Positions 53,595 to 62,207 of a DNA stretch of 64,000 nucleotides are shown one piece after another (the first letter of the stretch is position 1; each line of letters starts with the position of its first letter). The notes under the pieces were generated by a model that searched no databases, was not told where the DNA came from, and worked only from the letters and a program-made list of their open reading frames with translations. Source of the DNA: Paracoccaceae bacterium (GTDB lineage: Bacteria; Pseudomonadota; Alphaproteobacteria; Rhodobacterales; Rhodobacteraceae). Position numbers and translations under genes: made by a program. The stretch lies in the NCBI GenBank assembly GCA_027489375.1, contig JAIXZW010000005.1, positions 186,001 to 250,000 on the forward strand, given 5' to 3'.

Positions 53595-54447
53595 CCTGCG
53601 CCTCGAGGCTGTCGTTCAACCGCTGCGTCATCTCTTGCGCAGTGCCATGCGGAACCGGCGCTTCGATGATCAGATCGAACCCGCCATCCGGCCGCCGGAT
53701 GCCATAGGTAGGCACCACCAGCGCACCATAACGCAACGCCAGCTCCGCCGAGGACAGCGCCGTCCGTGCCGGATGCCCCATGAAGATGAGCAACTCGCCC
53801 TCTTCCATATGCTGGTCCAGCACCACACCCAGCATGCCGCCTCCGCGCAGGAACCGCACCATGTCGGTCAGCCCCTTGCGCCCGCGCGGAAACAGCGGCC
53901 TGCCGATGGCCGAGATCGCCGCCACATAATGCTCGTTGAAGAAAGGGTTGCCCATCGGACGGTATAGCCCGCCGACACGGTAGCCCCGCAGGATCAGCGC
54001 CGCACGGATCGCATCGTAATTGCCGATATGCCCCGTCACCAGCAACACCGGCCGTCCCGCCGCATGCGCCTCGGCCAAGGCATCCACACCCGCACCCGTC
54101 AGGGGTTCGTCCGCGATCCGCGCGATGAAATCCCGCGCGGAATAAAGCTCGATCAGCGTGCGGCCAAGGTTGTCGGGCACATCATGGACCAGCCGCCACA
54201 CCTCGGCCTCGGACAGGTCGGGAAAGATCAGATTCAGGTTGTCGCGGATGCGGCCGCGATACCCGCCGATGGGCGCGACGACGCGGGTCATCAGCCAACC
54301 GCCGACCTGCCGCCGCAGGTCGAAGGGCAGCATCAGAAGCAGGGCGATGGCGAACCGGATCAGGCGGTCGGTCAGCCAGTAAAGCAGGGATTCGGTTTTC
54401 GACATATGGCCCCAGCGCGCGGGCGTGGACGCCCCATCGTTAACCAT
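53515..54447 (-). CDS. lpxL: Lipid A-type lysophospholipid acyltransferase
   Basis: A 310-residue LpxL/HtrB-family acyltransferase with an N-terminal anchor (RFAIALLLMLPFDL) and the catalytic motif TGHIGNYD (H-x4-D). Later segments are GRPLFPRGRKGL and VVLDQHMEEG. The ATG at 54447 is preferred for its GAGG site 9 bases upstream; an ATG at 54405 (MSKTES) is possible. It is convergent with waaA, with 80 bases of shared coding sequence. The exact acyl substrate is not known. Confidence 0.87.
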   Translation of the reverse strand: MVNDGASTPARWGHMSKTESLLYWLTDRLIRFAIALLLMLPFDLRRQVGGWLMTRVVAPIGGYRGRIRDNLNLIFPDLSEAEVWRLVHDVPDNLGRTLIELYSARDFIARIADEPLTGAGVDALAEAHAAGRPVLLVTGHIGNYDAIRAALILRGYRVGGLYRPMGNPFFNEHYVAAISAIGRPLFPRGRKGLTDMVRFLRGGGMLGVVLDQHMEEGELLIFMGHPARTALSSAELALRYGALVVPTYGIRRPDGGFDLIIEAPVPHGTAQEMTQRLNDSLEAQVRAHMDQWLWTHRRWKEKKRRRARKG

Positions 54448-54478
54448 TATTTATACCTCGCCCGCCCGAAGGTCACAA

Positions 54479-54555
54479 GCAGGCGGGCAAAGCGGGCAGG
54501 CAAAGCGCGACGGGAAAAGCGACACGGGAAAAGCGACACGGGCGGGGCACGCCGA
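54479..54555. repeat. Degenerate 14-base tandem repeat
   Basis: Repeats of AAAGCGACACGGGA type (for example GGGAAAAGCGACACGGGAAAAGCGACACGGG), preceded by CAAGCAGGCGGGCAAAGCGGG. It lies in the 237-base gap between the acyltransferase start and the glycosyltransferase. No gene is seen in the gap. Confidence 0.65.
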
Positions 54556-54684
54556 CCGCAACCCGCCGCCCTGCAACGGCGGCACGTCTTCGGCCTTGTC
54601 GGGAACGGGGGGCAGGAACGGGGATTGACAGCGCAGGGCGCATCCGCCCCTATGGCAACCGTATCAGTAGTCTTTGTGTAACCA

Positions 54685-55722
54685 GTGCTCTACGTCACCA
54701 ATTTCAACCCGCGCTTCACCGGCGTGTCGGCGACCGCTGCGGCCGTGCTCGCCGCCCAGTCGCGGGAACTCGACGCCCGCCTCGTGGGCAAGCCCCTCCC
54801 CGATTGTCCCGCACCGCTCTCGTTGGCAAGGGCATTGCAGCGGTCGCGCCACGCGCCGCAGGGGCTGCCCTTCGCCATCTGGCATGTGCGCCGCAACGCC
54901 GAAATGCAGGCAGCACTCCTTGCCCGCGACGTGCTGCGCCTTCCGGTCCGCATCGTCTTCACCTCGGCCGCGCAGCGCCGCCATTCCGCATGGCCGCGCT
55001 GGCTCATCTCGCGCATGGATGCGGTGATCGCCACCACCGATGCGGCGGCCACCTTCGTTCCCCATGTCCGCGCCGTCGTGCCGCACGGGGTGGACACCGC
55101 CCGCTTCCGGCCCGCAACCGACCGCGCCGCGGCTTGGGCGGCGCTCGGCTATCCGGGACGGTCCGGCATCGTCACCGTCGGGCGCATCCGCCCCGAAAAG
55201 GGCACCGATCTCTTCGTCCGCGCCATGATCCGCGCCCTTCCCGGCCTGCCCGACACCACCGCGCTCGTCGTCGGGCGCGCCAAACCCGCCGACGCGGCCT
55301 TCCTCGCCGCCCTGCAAGCCGAGGTCGCCGCAGCCGGCCTTTCCGGCCGCATCCTCTTCCCCGGCGAAATCGCAGCCCCCGCCATGCCCGCCCTTCTCCG
55401 GGGCGCGTCCCTGCTCATGGCCCTGCCCCGCTACGAAGGCTACGGCCTCACCCCGCTCGAGGCGATGGCCTCGGGCGTGCCGGTCATCGCCTCGCGTGCG
55501 GGGCATTTCGACGAATTCATCGGCACGACCGCAGGCCATGTCGTCGCGCAAGAGGATTGGTCCGCCGCCGCCGAAGCCGCCGTGGCCCTGCTGACCGACC
55601 CCGGCCGCCATGCCGCGACCGCCGCCGCCGCCCGCACCCGCGCCGAATCGCGTTTCTCCATCGACAGAGAGGTGTCGGGCATCCGCGCCGTCTACGACGC
55701 CCTCTGGCAAGGGCCAAGCTGA
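54685..55722 (+). CDS. Glycosyltransferase family 4 (probable lipopolysaccharide sugar transferase)
   Basis: A 345-residue retaining glycosyltransferase. The C-terminal Rossmann domain has VGRIRPEKGTDLFVRAM and EGYGLTPLEAMASGVPVIAS (the E-x7-E motif). The start is a GTG at 54685, as a stop codon lies just upstream in frame and no ribosome site is evident, which may mean a leaderless message. Next to waaA and an acyltransferase, it probably builds the LPS core. Confidence 0.87.
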   Translation: MLYVTNFNPRFTGVSATAAAVLAAQSRELDARLVGKPLPDCPAPLSLARALQRSRHAPQGLPFAIWHVRRNAEMQAALLARDVLRLPVRIVFTSAAQRRHSAWPRWLISRMDAVIATTDAAATFVPHVRAVVPHGVDTARFRPATDRAAAWAALGYPGRSGIVTVGRIRPEKGTDLFVRAMIRALPGLPDTTALVVGRAKPADAAFLAALQAEVAAAGLSGRILFPGEIAAPAMPALLRGASLLMALPRYEGYGLTPLEAMASGVPVIASRAGHFDEFIGTTAGHVVAQEDWSAAAEAAVALLTDPGRHAATAAAARTRAESRFSIDREVSGIRAVYDALWQGPS

Positions 55723-55854
55723 CAGCGCAGGGCCTGCGCCCGCAACAGGCCGCGGCGGCGCGGCATCAGCCCGCTTGACCTCCGCCCCGATTGCGGTCTG
55801 CTTGCACGGCGCCCGCGCCGCAGCAACAGGACGGGCACAGCACAAGGTAACGCC

Positions 55855-56415
55855 ATGACCCTCGCCGAAAACGCCGCCCGCGCCACCGCCGAACTCCGCG
55901 ACGCGGTGGCCGCCATCGCCCCCGACGCCTTCTCGCGCCTGCTCGACGACATCGCCACCGCCCGCCGCATCGTCACCTTTGGCGCGGGGCGCGAAGGGCT
56001 GATGATGCGCGGCCTCTGCATGCGGCTCTATCACATGGGCCTCGACGCCCATGTCGCAGGCGACATGTCCTGCCCGCCCGTCGGCAAGGGCGACCTGCTC
56101 CTCGTTAGCGCCGGACCCGGAAGCCTCTCCACCGTCGAAGCGCTGATCGGCGTGGCGCGCAAGGCGGGTGCCCGCATCGCCTGCGTGACCGCCCAGCCGC
56201 AGGGCAGCGCCCCCCGCGCCGCCGATACCGTCTTCACCATCCCCGCCCAGACGATGGCCGATGATCAGGGCAAGGCCGCGACCAGCCTCCTGCCGATGGG
56301 CTCGCTTTTCGAAGGCGCGCAATACCTCGCCTTCGAACTGCTCATCCTCGCCCTCCGCGACCGCCTCGGCGCGACAGCCGAAGCGATGCGCGACCGCCAC
56401 ACGAACCTCGAGTGA
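55855..56415 (+). CDS. SIS-domain protein (6-phospho-3-hexuloisomerase-like)
   Basis: A 186-residue sugar isomerase domain protein. It has VTFGAGREGLMMRGLCMRL, the central DLLLVSAGPGSLSTVEALIG and a catalytic-type Glu/His region near MPMGSLFEGAQYLAFE. The size and order match HxlB-type isomerases, which normally pair with a hexulose phosphate synthase (HxlA); none is seen here. It overlaps the following HAD gene by 4 bases. Confidence 0.8.
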   Translation: MTLAENAARATAELRDAVAAIAPDAFSRLLDDIATARRIVTFGAGREGLMMRGLCMRLYHMGLDAHVAGDMSCPPVGKGDLLLVSAGPGSLSTVEALIGVARKAGARIACVTAQPQGSAPRAADTVFTIPAQTMADDQGKAATSLLPMGSLFEGAQYLAFELLILALRDRLGATAEAMRDRHTNLE

Positions 56416-57368
56416 TTGATCGGGTGCCCCCGCCCGCGCCCCTGCGCCCTGCCGGTGCATGGCAGCCCGCCCCCGTCGCCGATGCCCCCTCTGCCTTTGC
56501 GGCCTATGAATCGGTGCGCCACCGCCTTCCCGCGATGCAGGCACCTTTGGCCACGCGCCACCTCTCCTCGCTCGGGCAGGTGGCCGACCACGTGGACGGC
56601 TTCCTCCTCGACGCCTTCGGCGTGCTGAACATCGGCGAAACCGCGATCGCGGGCGCGGTCGAACGCATGGCGTGCCTGCGCAGACGCGGCAAACGCCTGA
56701 CCGTCCTCACCAATGCCGCCAGCTACACCCGCCCGCAGCTTCTGGCGAAATACCATCGCCTCGGCTTCGACTTCACCATGGACGAGGTCGTCTCCTCCCG
56801 CGACATCGCCGCAGCGCAACTCTCCCGCATCGCGCCCCGCGCCCGCTGGGCCGCCCTCGCCGCCACAGGGGACAGCTTCGCGGATATTCCCGAATCGCTG
56901 ACCGATGCCATCGCCGACCCCTCGGCCTTCGACAGCGCCGACGCCTTCCTCTTTCTCTCCACCGCCCGCTGGACCCCCGGGTTGCAGGACCGTCTCGGCG
57001 AAACCCTTGCCCGCAATCCCCGCCCGCTCGTCATCGCCAACCCCGACCTCGTCGCCCCGCGTGAAGGCGGGCTGACGCTGGAGCCCGGTCACTTCGGCCA
57101 CGCCCTGCTCGACCGGCTGCCCATCGACTGCCACTGGTTCGGCAAACCCTTCGCCCTTGCCTTCTCGGAAGCCATCGCCCGCACGGGCCTTTCCCCCGAC
57201 CGCCTCGCGATGGTGGGAGACACGCTGCACACCGACATTCTCGGCGGCGCCGCGGCGGGCTGCCGGACGGTGCTGGTCGCAGACCACGGCCTTTTCGCCG
57301 GTCACGACACAGCGCCCTACATCGCCGCCTCGGGCATCGTGCCCGACTTCGTCGTGCCCACCACATGA
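56412..57368 (+). CDS. HAD superfamily IIA hydrolase
   Basis: A 318-residue phosphatase of the class IIA group. Motif I is FLLDAFGVLNIGE (second Asp of the usual DxD replaced by Phe), motif II is VLTNAAS, and motif IV is MVGDTLHTDILGG. The start GTG at 56412 overlaps the SIS gene stop. The substrate is unknown; with the SIS isomerase partner, a sugar phosphate is likely. Confidence 0.8.
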   Translation: MIDRVPPPAPLRPAGAWQPAPVADAPSAFAAYESVRHRLPAMQAPLATRHLSSLGQVADHVDGFLLDAFGVLNIGETAIAGAVERMACLRRRGKRLTVLTNAASYTRPQLLAKYHRLGFDFTMDEVVSSRDIAAAQLSRIAPRARWAALAATGDSFADIPESLTDAIADPSAFDSADAFLFLSTARWTPGLQDRLGETLARNPRPLVIANPDLVAPREGGLTLEPGHFGHALLDRLPIDCHWFGKPFALAFSEAIARTGLSPDRLAMVGDTLHTDILGGAAAGCRTVLVADHGLFAGHDTAPYIAASGIVPDFVVPTT

Positions 57369-57384
57369 CCGCCCGACCACCGCA

Positions 57385-57426
57385 GCGCATGTGCGACCGC
57401 ACAAGGCGCATGTGCGACCGCACAAG
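57385..57426. repeat. Exact 21-base tandem duplication beside tRNA-Thr
   Basis: The 21-base unit GCGCATGTGCGACCGCACAAG (20 bases quoted in two parts: GCGCATGTGCGACC and GCACAAG) occurs twice in tandem, followed by GCGCA. Each unit holds the inverted repeat TGTGCG-AC-CGCACA. It lies 58 bases from the 3' end of the tRNA gene and just after the HAD stop codon. Confidence 0.85.
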
Positions 57427-57483
57427 GCGCAACGGCCATCGGAACGCCCCGCAGGGCGCGAAAAGTTCCGGTTTTGTTGGAAG

Positions 57484-57559
57484 TGGTGCCGCTGAAGGGA
57501 CTCGAACCCCCGACCCCATCATTACGAATGACGTGCTCTACCAGCTGAGCTACAGCGGC
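57484..57559 (-). tRNA. tRNA-Thr (anticodon CGU)
   Basis: A 76-base cloverleaf on the minus strand. The acceptor stem is GCCGCTG/CAGCGGC with A and encoded CCA. The D arm is GCTCAGCTGGTAGAGC, the anticodon stem-loop is CGTCATTCGTAATGATG with the loop TTCGTAA, and the T arm contains GGTTCGAGTCC. The CGU anticodon reads ACG threonine codons. Confidence 0.97.
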
Positions 57560-57643
57560 CTGGTGGCGGGCTATTAGCACCGCCTTGCGCGGGTGTGTAG
57601 CCCCAAAACGCACCGCGACGAAAGAACCTGCCGGCCCCTGCCC

Positions 57644-58681
57644 CTAGCGTGCCAGATCGTCGATCACGGCGACACCGGGCGGCATCGGCCCGTCAAAGGC
57701 GCGCAGCTCCGCCGAAGCGCCCGACAGCGGCACGGTGCGGGCGATCAGCGGCGACATGTCCACCGCCCCCCGCGTGATCATGTCGAGAAGCCGCGGATAT
57801 TTCCACGCCGGCATCCCCCGCGTGCCGTAAAGCGCAAGCTGCTTCATATAGACCGCGTTCATGTTGATCTCCATCCGCGCGGTATGTCCCACCGGCAGAC
57901 CGACCTGCACATGCCGGCCCAAGGGGCGCAGGCACTCGATCGACGCATTGGCCGTGGCCTCGATCCCCAGCGCCTCGATCGACACATGCGCCCCGCCGCC
58001 CGTCGCCTCGACGATTCGCGCCGCCACATCGCCCTCGCGCGCGTCAAAAGCCGCCTCCGCCCCCAGCGACAGCGCATGGGACAGCTTCTCCGGCACCACA
58101 TCCACCACCGCGACCCGCGCCCCCAACGCGCGACCCAAGAGCAGCGCCGACAGCCCGATTCCCCCCGTGCCATGCACCGCGAGCCATTCCCCCGCCTGTA
58201 TCTGCGCCCGCCCCGTCAGCGCGTGCCACGCGGTCGTCACCCGACAGCCCAGCCCCGCCGCCAGCACGGGGCTCATGCCTTCGGGCAGGCGGGCAAGGTT
58301 ATGGGCATGCGGCACCGAGATATATTCGGCATAGGCCCCCGGCTCGCCGAAGCCCGGCACGCGCTGTGTCTTGCAGATGTTGGAATTGCCCGACTGGCAA
58401 TCGGGACATTGTCCGCAGGCAAGGATGAAGGGCGCGATGATCCTGTCACCCACCTGCCAGCGGGCCAGAGGGCCGACCTCGACCACCTCGCCGCAATATT
58501 CGTGCCCCGGAATCGCGCCGGGCTTCACGCGGGGATGCTCGCCCACCCAGCCGTGCCAGTCGCTGCGGCAGACGCCACAGGCGAGCACGCGCACCACCAC
58601 GCCATCCGCCTCGCAGGCCGGATCGGCCACCGTCTCGATCGACAAATCCTGCCGGTAGGCCCGAAGCACCGCTGCCCGCAT
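57644..58681 (-). CDS. Zinc-dependent alcohol dehydrogenase (MDR family)
   Basis: A 345-residue dehydrogenase. Catalytic zinc: CGVCRSDWHG and GHEYCGEVVEVG. Structural zinc: CGQCPDCQSGNSNIC. NAD site: GTGGIGLSALLLG. The alcohol substrate is not clear from sequence. It stands alone, downstream of purS on the same strand but separated by 247 bases with a repeat arm. Confidence 0.9.
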   Translation of the reverse strand: MRAAVLRAYRQDLSIETVADPACEADGVVVRVLACGVCRSDWHGWVGEHPRVKPGAIPGHEYCGEVVEVGPLARWQVGDRIIAPFILACGQCPDCQSGNSNICKTQRVPGFGEPGAYAEYISVPHAHNLARLPEGMSPVLAAGLGCRVTTAWHALTGRAQIQAGEWLAVHGTGGIGLSALLLGRALGARVAVVDVVPEKLSHALSLGAEAAFDAREGDVAARIVEATGGGAHVSIEALGIEATANASIECLRPLGRHVQVGLPVGHTARMEINMNAVYMKQLALYGTRGMPAWKYPRLLDMITRGAVDMSPLIARTVPLSGASAELRAFDGPMPPGVAVIDDLAR

Positions 58682-58769
58682 CGCATCACCCCTGCTTTTT
58701 CCCGATGCAAAGCCGATGCCGCGCCACAGCGCCCGCCCGAAAGCGACCCTCAGGCAAAGCGCGATGTCG

Positions 58770-58815
58770 CGCCTCTTTCACGCTCGTTCAAATATCCCCG
58801 CCGGAGGCTCTGCCC
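58770..58815. repeat. Composite intergenic element, copy 9 (single arm)
   Basis: CTCTTTCACGCTCGTTCAAATATCCCCGCCGGAGG: one arm with a changed G run (CCCCGCCGGAGG in place of CCTCGGGGGG). It lies between purS and the alcohol dehydrogenase gene. Confidence 0.65.
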
Positions 58816-58928
58816 GCCCCGCCCGCGCAGCGCGGCAGAACAGGGGGAAGGACCGCCACCCAAGGGCCAAGTTGGTGAGCGGGGGCTAGATACCCCCCGA
58901 ACCGTCGCCCGAACCGGCCCACCGATCC

Positions 58929-59168
58929 TTAGAGGATCTCGACGCGGTAGCTTTCGATCACGGTATTGGCGAGCAGCTTCTCGCACATCGCCTTGACGTC
59001 CGCTTCCGCCTTGGCGCGGTCGGAACCGTCAAGGTCAAGCTCGATCACCTTGCCCTGACGCACGCCGGAGACGCCCGAAAAGCCCAGCGTTCCAAGCGCG
59101 TGGCGCACGGCCTCGCCCTGCGGGTCAAGAACGCCGTTCTTCAGCATGACGGTCACGCGCGCTTTCAT
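58929..59168 (-). CDS. purS: Phosphoribosylformylglycinamidine synthase subunit PurS
   Basis: A 79-residue small subunit of the three-part PurLQS enzyme, step four of purine synthesis. It has KARVTVMLKNGVLDPQGEAV and the ending VIESYRVEIL. Full length. It follows purC on the same strand. purQ, which often comes next, is not found in the window; an alcohol dehydrogenase takes its place. Confidence 0.96.
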   Translation of the reverse strand: MKARVTVMLKNGVLDPQGEAVRHALGTLGFSGVSGVRQGKVIELDLDGSDRAKAEADVKAMCEKLLANTVIESYRVEIL

Positions 59169-59247
59169 GGGAACCCCCGCAATCTATGGTCGTCCGTGCC
59201 TTAGCGCCCCCGTCCGCCAACGGCAAGACCTTGGCTTGGTCGGACAG

Positions 59248-59320
59248 GAAAAAGGGGGCCTTCAGCCCCCTCGGACCGTTCCGGTCCTCACCCCCGAGAG
59301 TATTTGCGCCAAGGTGAAAG
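59248..59320. repeat. Composite intergenic element, copy 10 (single arm plus hairpin)
   Basis: GGGGGCCTTCAGCCCCC, an inverted repeat CCGTTCCGG, and CACCCCCGAGAGTATTTGCGCCAAGGTGAAAG. It lies just past the purC stop, before purS. Confidence 0.75.
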
Positions 59321-59331
59321 CAGCAGCGGCG

Positions 59332-60099
59332 TCAGTTGATCAGCGTGGGCTTCGGCGTGTGGGTCACGTTCGAGGGCATGACCCCAAGACGCCGCGCCAG
59401 TTCGGTATAGACATCCGCCAGCGGCCCCGGTTCACGCGGCGCACCTTCGCGCTCGGCCCCCTCTTGCACCGCGCGCATGTCCCACAGGCGGCAACTGTCG
59501 GGGCTGATCTCGTCGGCGACGATCAGGCGCATGTAATCGCCCTCCCAGACGCGCCCCACCTCGAGCCGGAAGTCGGCCAGCCGGATGCCGACGCCCATCA
59601 TCACGCCCGACAGGAAGTCGTTCACCCGCAGCGCCAGCGCGACCATATCGTCAAGGTCCTGCTGCGTCGCCCAGCCAAAGGCGATGATATGCTCTTCCGA
59701 CACCAGCGGCGTGCCGAGGCGTTCGTCCTTGTAGTAGTATTCCACGATCGGACGCGGCAGCGGCGTGCCTTCGGGGATGCCCAGGCGGGTGGAAATGTCG
59801 CCCGCGGCAAAATTGCGCACCACGACTTCAAGCGGGATGATCTCGGCCATCCGCACCAGTTGTTCGCGCATGTTCAGGCGGCGGATGAAATGCGTGGGCA
59901 CCCCCACCGAATTCAGCCCCGACATGAAGAATTCCGACAGACGGTTGTTCAGCACGCCCTTGCCCTCGACGGCAGCGGGCGACGGGACCGCGGCGGTCGG
60001 CGCAGAGTCGTCCTTGAAATACTGGATCAGAGTGCCCGGCTCCGGCCCTTCGTACAGGATCTTCGCCTTGCCCTCGTAAACCTTCTTGCGCCGTGCCAT
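59332..60099 (-). CDS. purC: Phosphoribosylaminoimidazole-succinocarboxamide synthase
   Basis: A 255-residue SAICAR synthase of purine synthesis. It has the family opening VYEGKAKILYEGPEPGTLIQ, the ATP-site region EVVVRNFAAGDISTRLG, and the substrate region LIVADEISPDSCRLWD. Full length. It is divergent from the ATPase zeta-subunit gene. Confidence 0.97.
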   Translation of the reverse strand: MARRKKVYEGKAKILYEGPEPGTLIQYFKDDSAPTAAVPSPAAVEGKGVLNNRLSEFFMSGLNSVGVPTHFIRRLNMREQLVRMAEIIPLEVVVRNFAAGDISTRLGIPEGTPLPRPIVEYYYKDERLGTPLVSEEHIIAFGWATQQDLDDMVALALRVNDFLSGVMMGVGIRLADFRLEVGRVWEGDYMRLIVADEISPDSCRLWDMRAVQEGAEREGAPREPGPLADVYTELARRLGVMPSNVTHTPKPTLIN

Positions 60100-60343
60100 G
60101 CAAACTCCGCCAAATGCAAAGGCGGGGCAACCCCAAGGGTCCCCCGCATGCCTTATCCGCGGCTATAGCCCCAAGGGGCCGAACTGGCAAGGACGCGCCG
60201 ATGCAAGCGGGCGACGGGCCGGCACCGGCATGGCCGCGGCCCGATGCCCGCCCTCTGTCCCACTCCGCCGCAACCCCTTGCAGCGCGGGTCACGTGCGGG
60301 CATATGGGGGGAAAGAGATTGACGCTCAGCAAGGGGCCCGCAC

Positions 60344-60658
60344 ATGACCACCTTCGACGACCGCGAACACGCTTTCGAGGCGAAATTCGCCCATGACGCC
60401 GACATGCAATTCCGCGCCGAAGCGCGGCGCAACAAGCTGGTCGGTCTCTGGGCCGCCGCGCTGCTCGGCAAGACGGGCGACGATGCCGCCGCCTACGCCA
60501 TGTCGGTGGTCAACGCCGACTTCGCCGAAGCGGGGATCGAAGACGTGGTGCGCAAGGTCGCAGCCGATCTTGGCGCCCTGTCCGACGCCGACACCATCCG
60601 CGCCAAGATGGCAGAACTCCTGCCCGTCGCCAAAGCGCAACTGATGGACGAACTCTAA
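60344..60658 (+). CDS. ATP synthase inhibitor zeta subunit (DUF1476)
   Basis: A 104-residue helical protein of the alphaproteobacterial zeta family, which blocks reverse ATP hydrolysis by the F1 ATPase in Paracoccus. It has FDDREHAFEAKFAHDADMQF and ARRNKLVGLWAAALLG, the typical inhibitory N terminus and core. It is a single-gene unit ending at a terminator. Confidence 0.93.
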   Translation: MTTFDDREHAFEAKFAHDADMQFRAEARRNKLVGLWAAALLGKTGDDAAAYAMSVVNADFAEAGIEDVVRKVAADLGALSDADTIRAKMAELLPVAKAQLMDEL

Positions 60659-60673
60659 GCGCACTGCGCGGCC

Positions 60674-60722
60674 CGACCGCCGCGATGGACGACTGCCGCG
60701 ACGGACGACCGCCGCGACGGAC
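60674..60722. repeat. Degenerate 16-base tandem repeat
   Basis: Units GACGACTGCCGCGACG and GACGACCGCCGCGACG, with a partial first unit (GACCGCCGCGATG) and a last GACGG. It lies between the zeta gene stop codon and its terminator. Confidence 0.75.
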
Positions 60723-60755
60723 GGGGCAGCCGCAGGGCTGCCCCGTTCTGCTTTG
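60723..60755 (+). terminator. Terminator of the zeta-subunit gene
   Basis: GGGGCAGCC (60723-60731), loop GCAG, GGCTGCCCC (60736-60744): a perfect 9-base stem, followed by GTTCTGCTTT. Confidence 0.8.
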
Positions 60756-60917
60756 ACGATTCGCCTGCGGTCCGGGCGCACGGCCTCGCAAAGCCCGCAC
60801 CGCCAACCGGTCCCCGCCGAAACGCGCTGAAACATCCCGTCAGCATCGCCCCCTTTTCCGTAATCGTTTTAGCCCCTAGAAGATCGCCCACCGGATACAG
60901 GGCAAAGGGCTGGGCAG

Positions 60918-62099
60918 ATGACCGACGAGACGACATTGGCAAAGCGCGGACGCTGGGCGGTTGCCGCCATGTTCCTTGCCAACGGCTTCACGATGGGGGC
61001 CTGGGCACCGCAGATCCCGCTGCTTTTGCCGCGCCACGACATCAGCGAATTCACCCTCGGCCTTCTGATCCTCGTCCTCGGTCTCGGCGCGGTCGGCTCC
61101 ATGCTCTTTTCGGGCCGCCTCATCGCGCATTACGGCAACCGTGCCGTGCTGCGCACCTTTGCCCTCGCCGTGGTTCCCGTCCTGCCCGCCGTGGTCTTCT
61201 CGCCCGACCTGCCCATCCTCGCCGTGGCCATGGCCACTCTCGGCGCGCTCATCGGCTGCATGGATGTGTCGATGAACGCCAATGCCGTCGACGTCGAACG
61301 CAAGCTCGGTCGCGCCATCATGTCCTCCTCCCACGGGTTCTGGAGCCTTGGCGGCTTCGTCGGCGGCGGCGCGGGAAGCTGGATCATCAAGCATTGGGGG
61401 GCCGAGGCGCAGGCGCTCTGGGCCGCAGGGGTTGCCGCCATCCTCGTCCTCGGCGCGATGCCCTTCCTGATGAAGGAAACCGTGACACCCGCCGCCAGAC
61501 ACGAAAGCGCCCCGAAAACCGCCCTCCTGCCGCGCGATCCCGCGATCTGGCTTCTGGGGATGCTCGCCCTCTTCTCGATGGTGCCCGAAGGCGCGGTGCT
61601 CGACTGGGCGGCCCTCTACCTGTCCGAGGAACTGGGTGCCGACCACTTCCGCGCAGGGCTGGCCTTCGCCTTCTTCTCGGGGGCGATGGCGATCATGCGC
61701 TTTGCAGGGGATTCCGTGCGCAACCGCTTCGGCGCGGTGCAGACGCTGCGCTGGTCGGGCCTCATCGCGGCGGCAGGCATGATGGGCGGCGCGCTGGCCC
61801 CCACCGACCTGATCGCCGTGGCAAGCTTCGCCATCTCGGGGCTAGGTGTGGCGAACATGGTCCCAATCATGTTCTCGGCGGCGGGCAACCACCCCGGCCT
61901 CGCCCCCGGCGCGGGCATCGCGGCGGTGACGATGTTCGGCTACACCGGCATCCTCGTCGCGCCGTCGACCATCGGCTTCGTCGCGGAACACGTGGGCTTC
62001 CGCTTCACCTATGGCACGCTGGCCATTCTGCTGGTCGTGGTGGCTCTGCTCGCTGGCCGGACCAGCGCTGCGGACGGAACGCGCGCGGTTCCGGCCTGA
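60918..62099 (+). CDS. MFS transporter
   Basis: A 393-residue major facilitator protein with twelve hydrophobic helices, opening RWAVAAMFLANGFTMGAWAPQIPLL. The sequence pattern (GLGAVGSMLFSGRLI, SSSHGFWSLGGFVGGG) is that of the YbjJ-type sugar or drug transporters. The cargo is not known. It is a single-gene unit with its own terminator. Confidence 0.88.
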   Translation: MTDETTLAKRGRWAVAAMFLANGFTMGAWAPQIPLLLPRHDISEFTLGLLILVLGLGAVGSMLFSGRLIAHYGNRAVLRTFALAVVPVLPAVVFSPDLPILAVAMATLGALIGCMDVSMNANAVDVERKLGRAIMSSSHGFWSLGGFVGGGAGSWIIKHWGAEAQALWAAGVAAILVLGAMPFLMKETVTPAARHESAPKTALLPRDPAIWLLGMLALFSMVPEGAVLDWAALYLSEELGADHFRAGLAFAFFSGAMAIMRFAGDSVRNRFGAVQTLRWSGLIAAAGMMGGALAPTDLIAVASFAISGLGVANMVPIMFSAAGNHPGLAPGAGIAAVTMFGYTGILVAPSTIGFVAEHVGFRFTYGTLAILLVVVALLAGRTSAADGTRAVPA

Positions 62100-62106
62100 G
62101 GCAAAG

Positions 62107-62137
62107 AAAAGGGCGCGCCACGACAGCGCGCCCTTTT
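62107..62137. terminator. Bidirectional rho-independent terminator
   Basis: AAAAGGGCGCGC (62107-62118), loop CACGACA, GCGCGCCCTTTT (62126-62137): a perfect 12-base stem with A and T tracts on either side, so it can serve both the MFS gene and the DUF1993 gene. Confidence 0.92.
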
Positions 62138-62207
62138 CGTCTGCATGACCTGTGCATCGGAGGTGCATTGCCGTCCGGGCCGTCGAAGGTGCGTTCACGC
62201 CCCCCCT

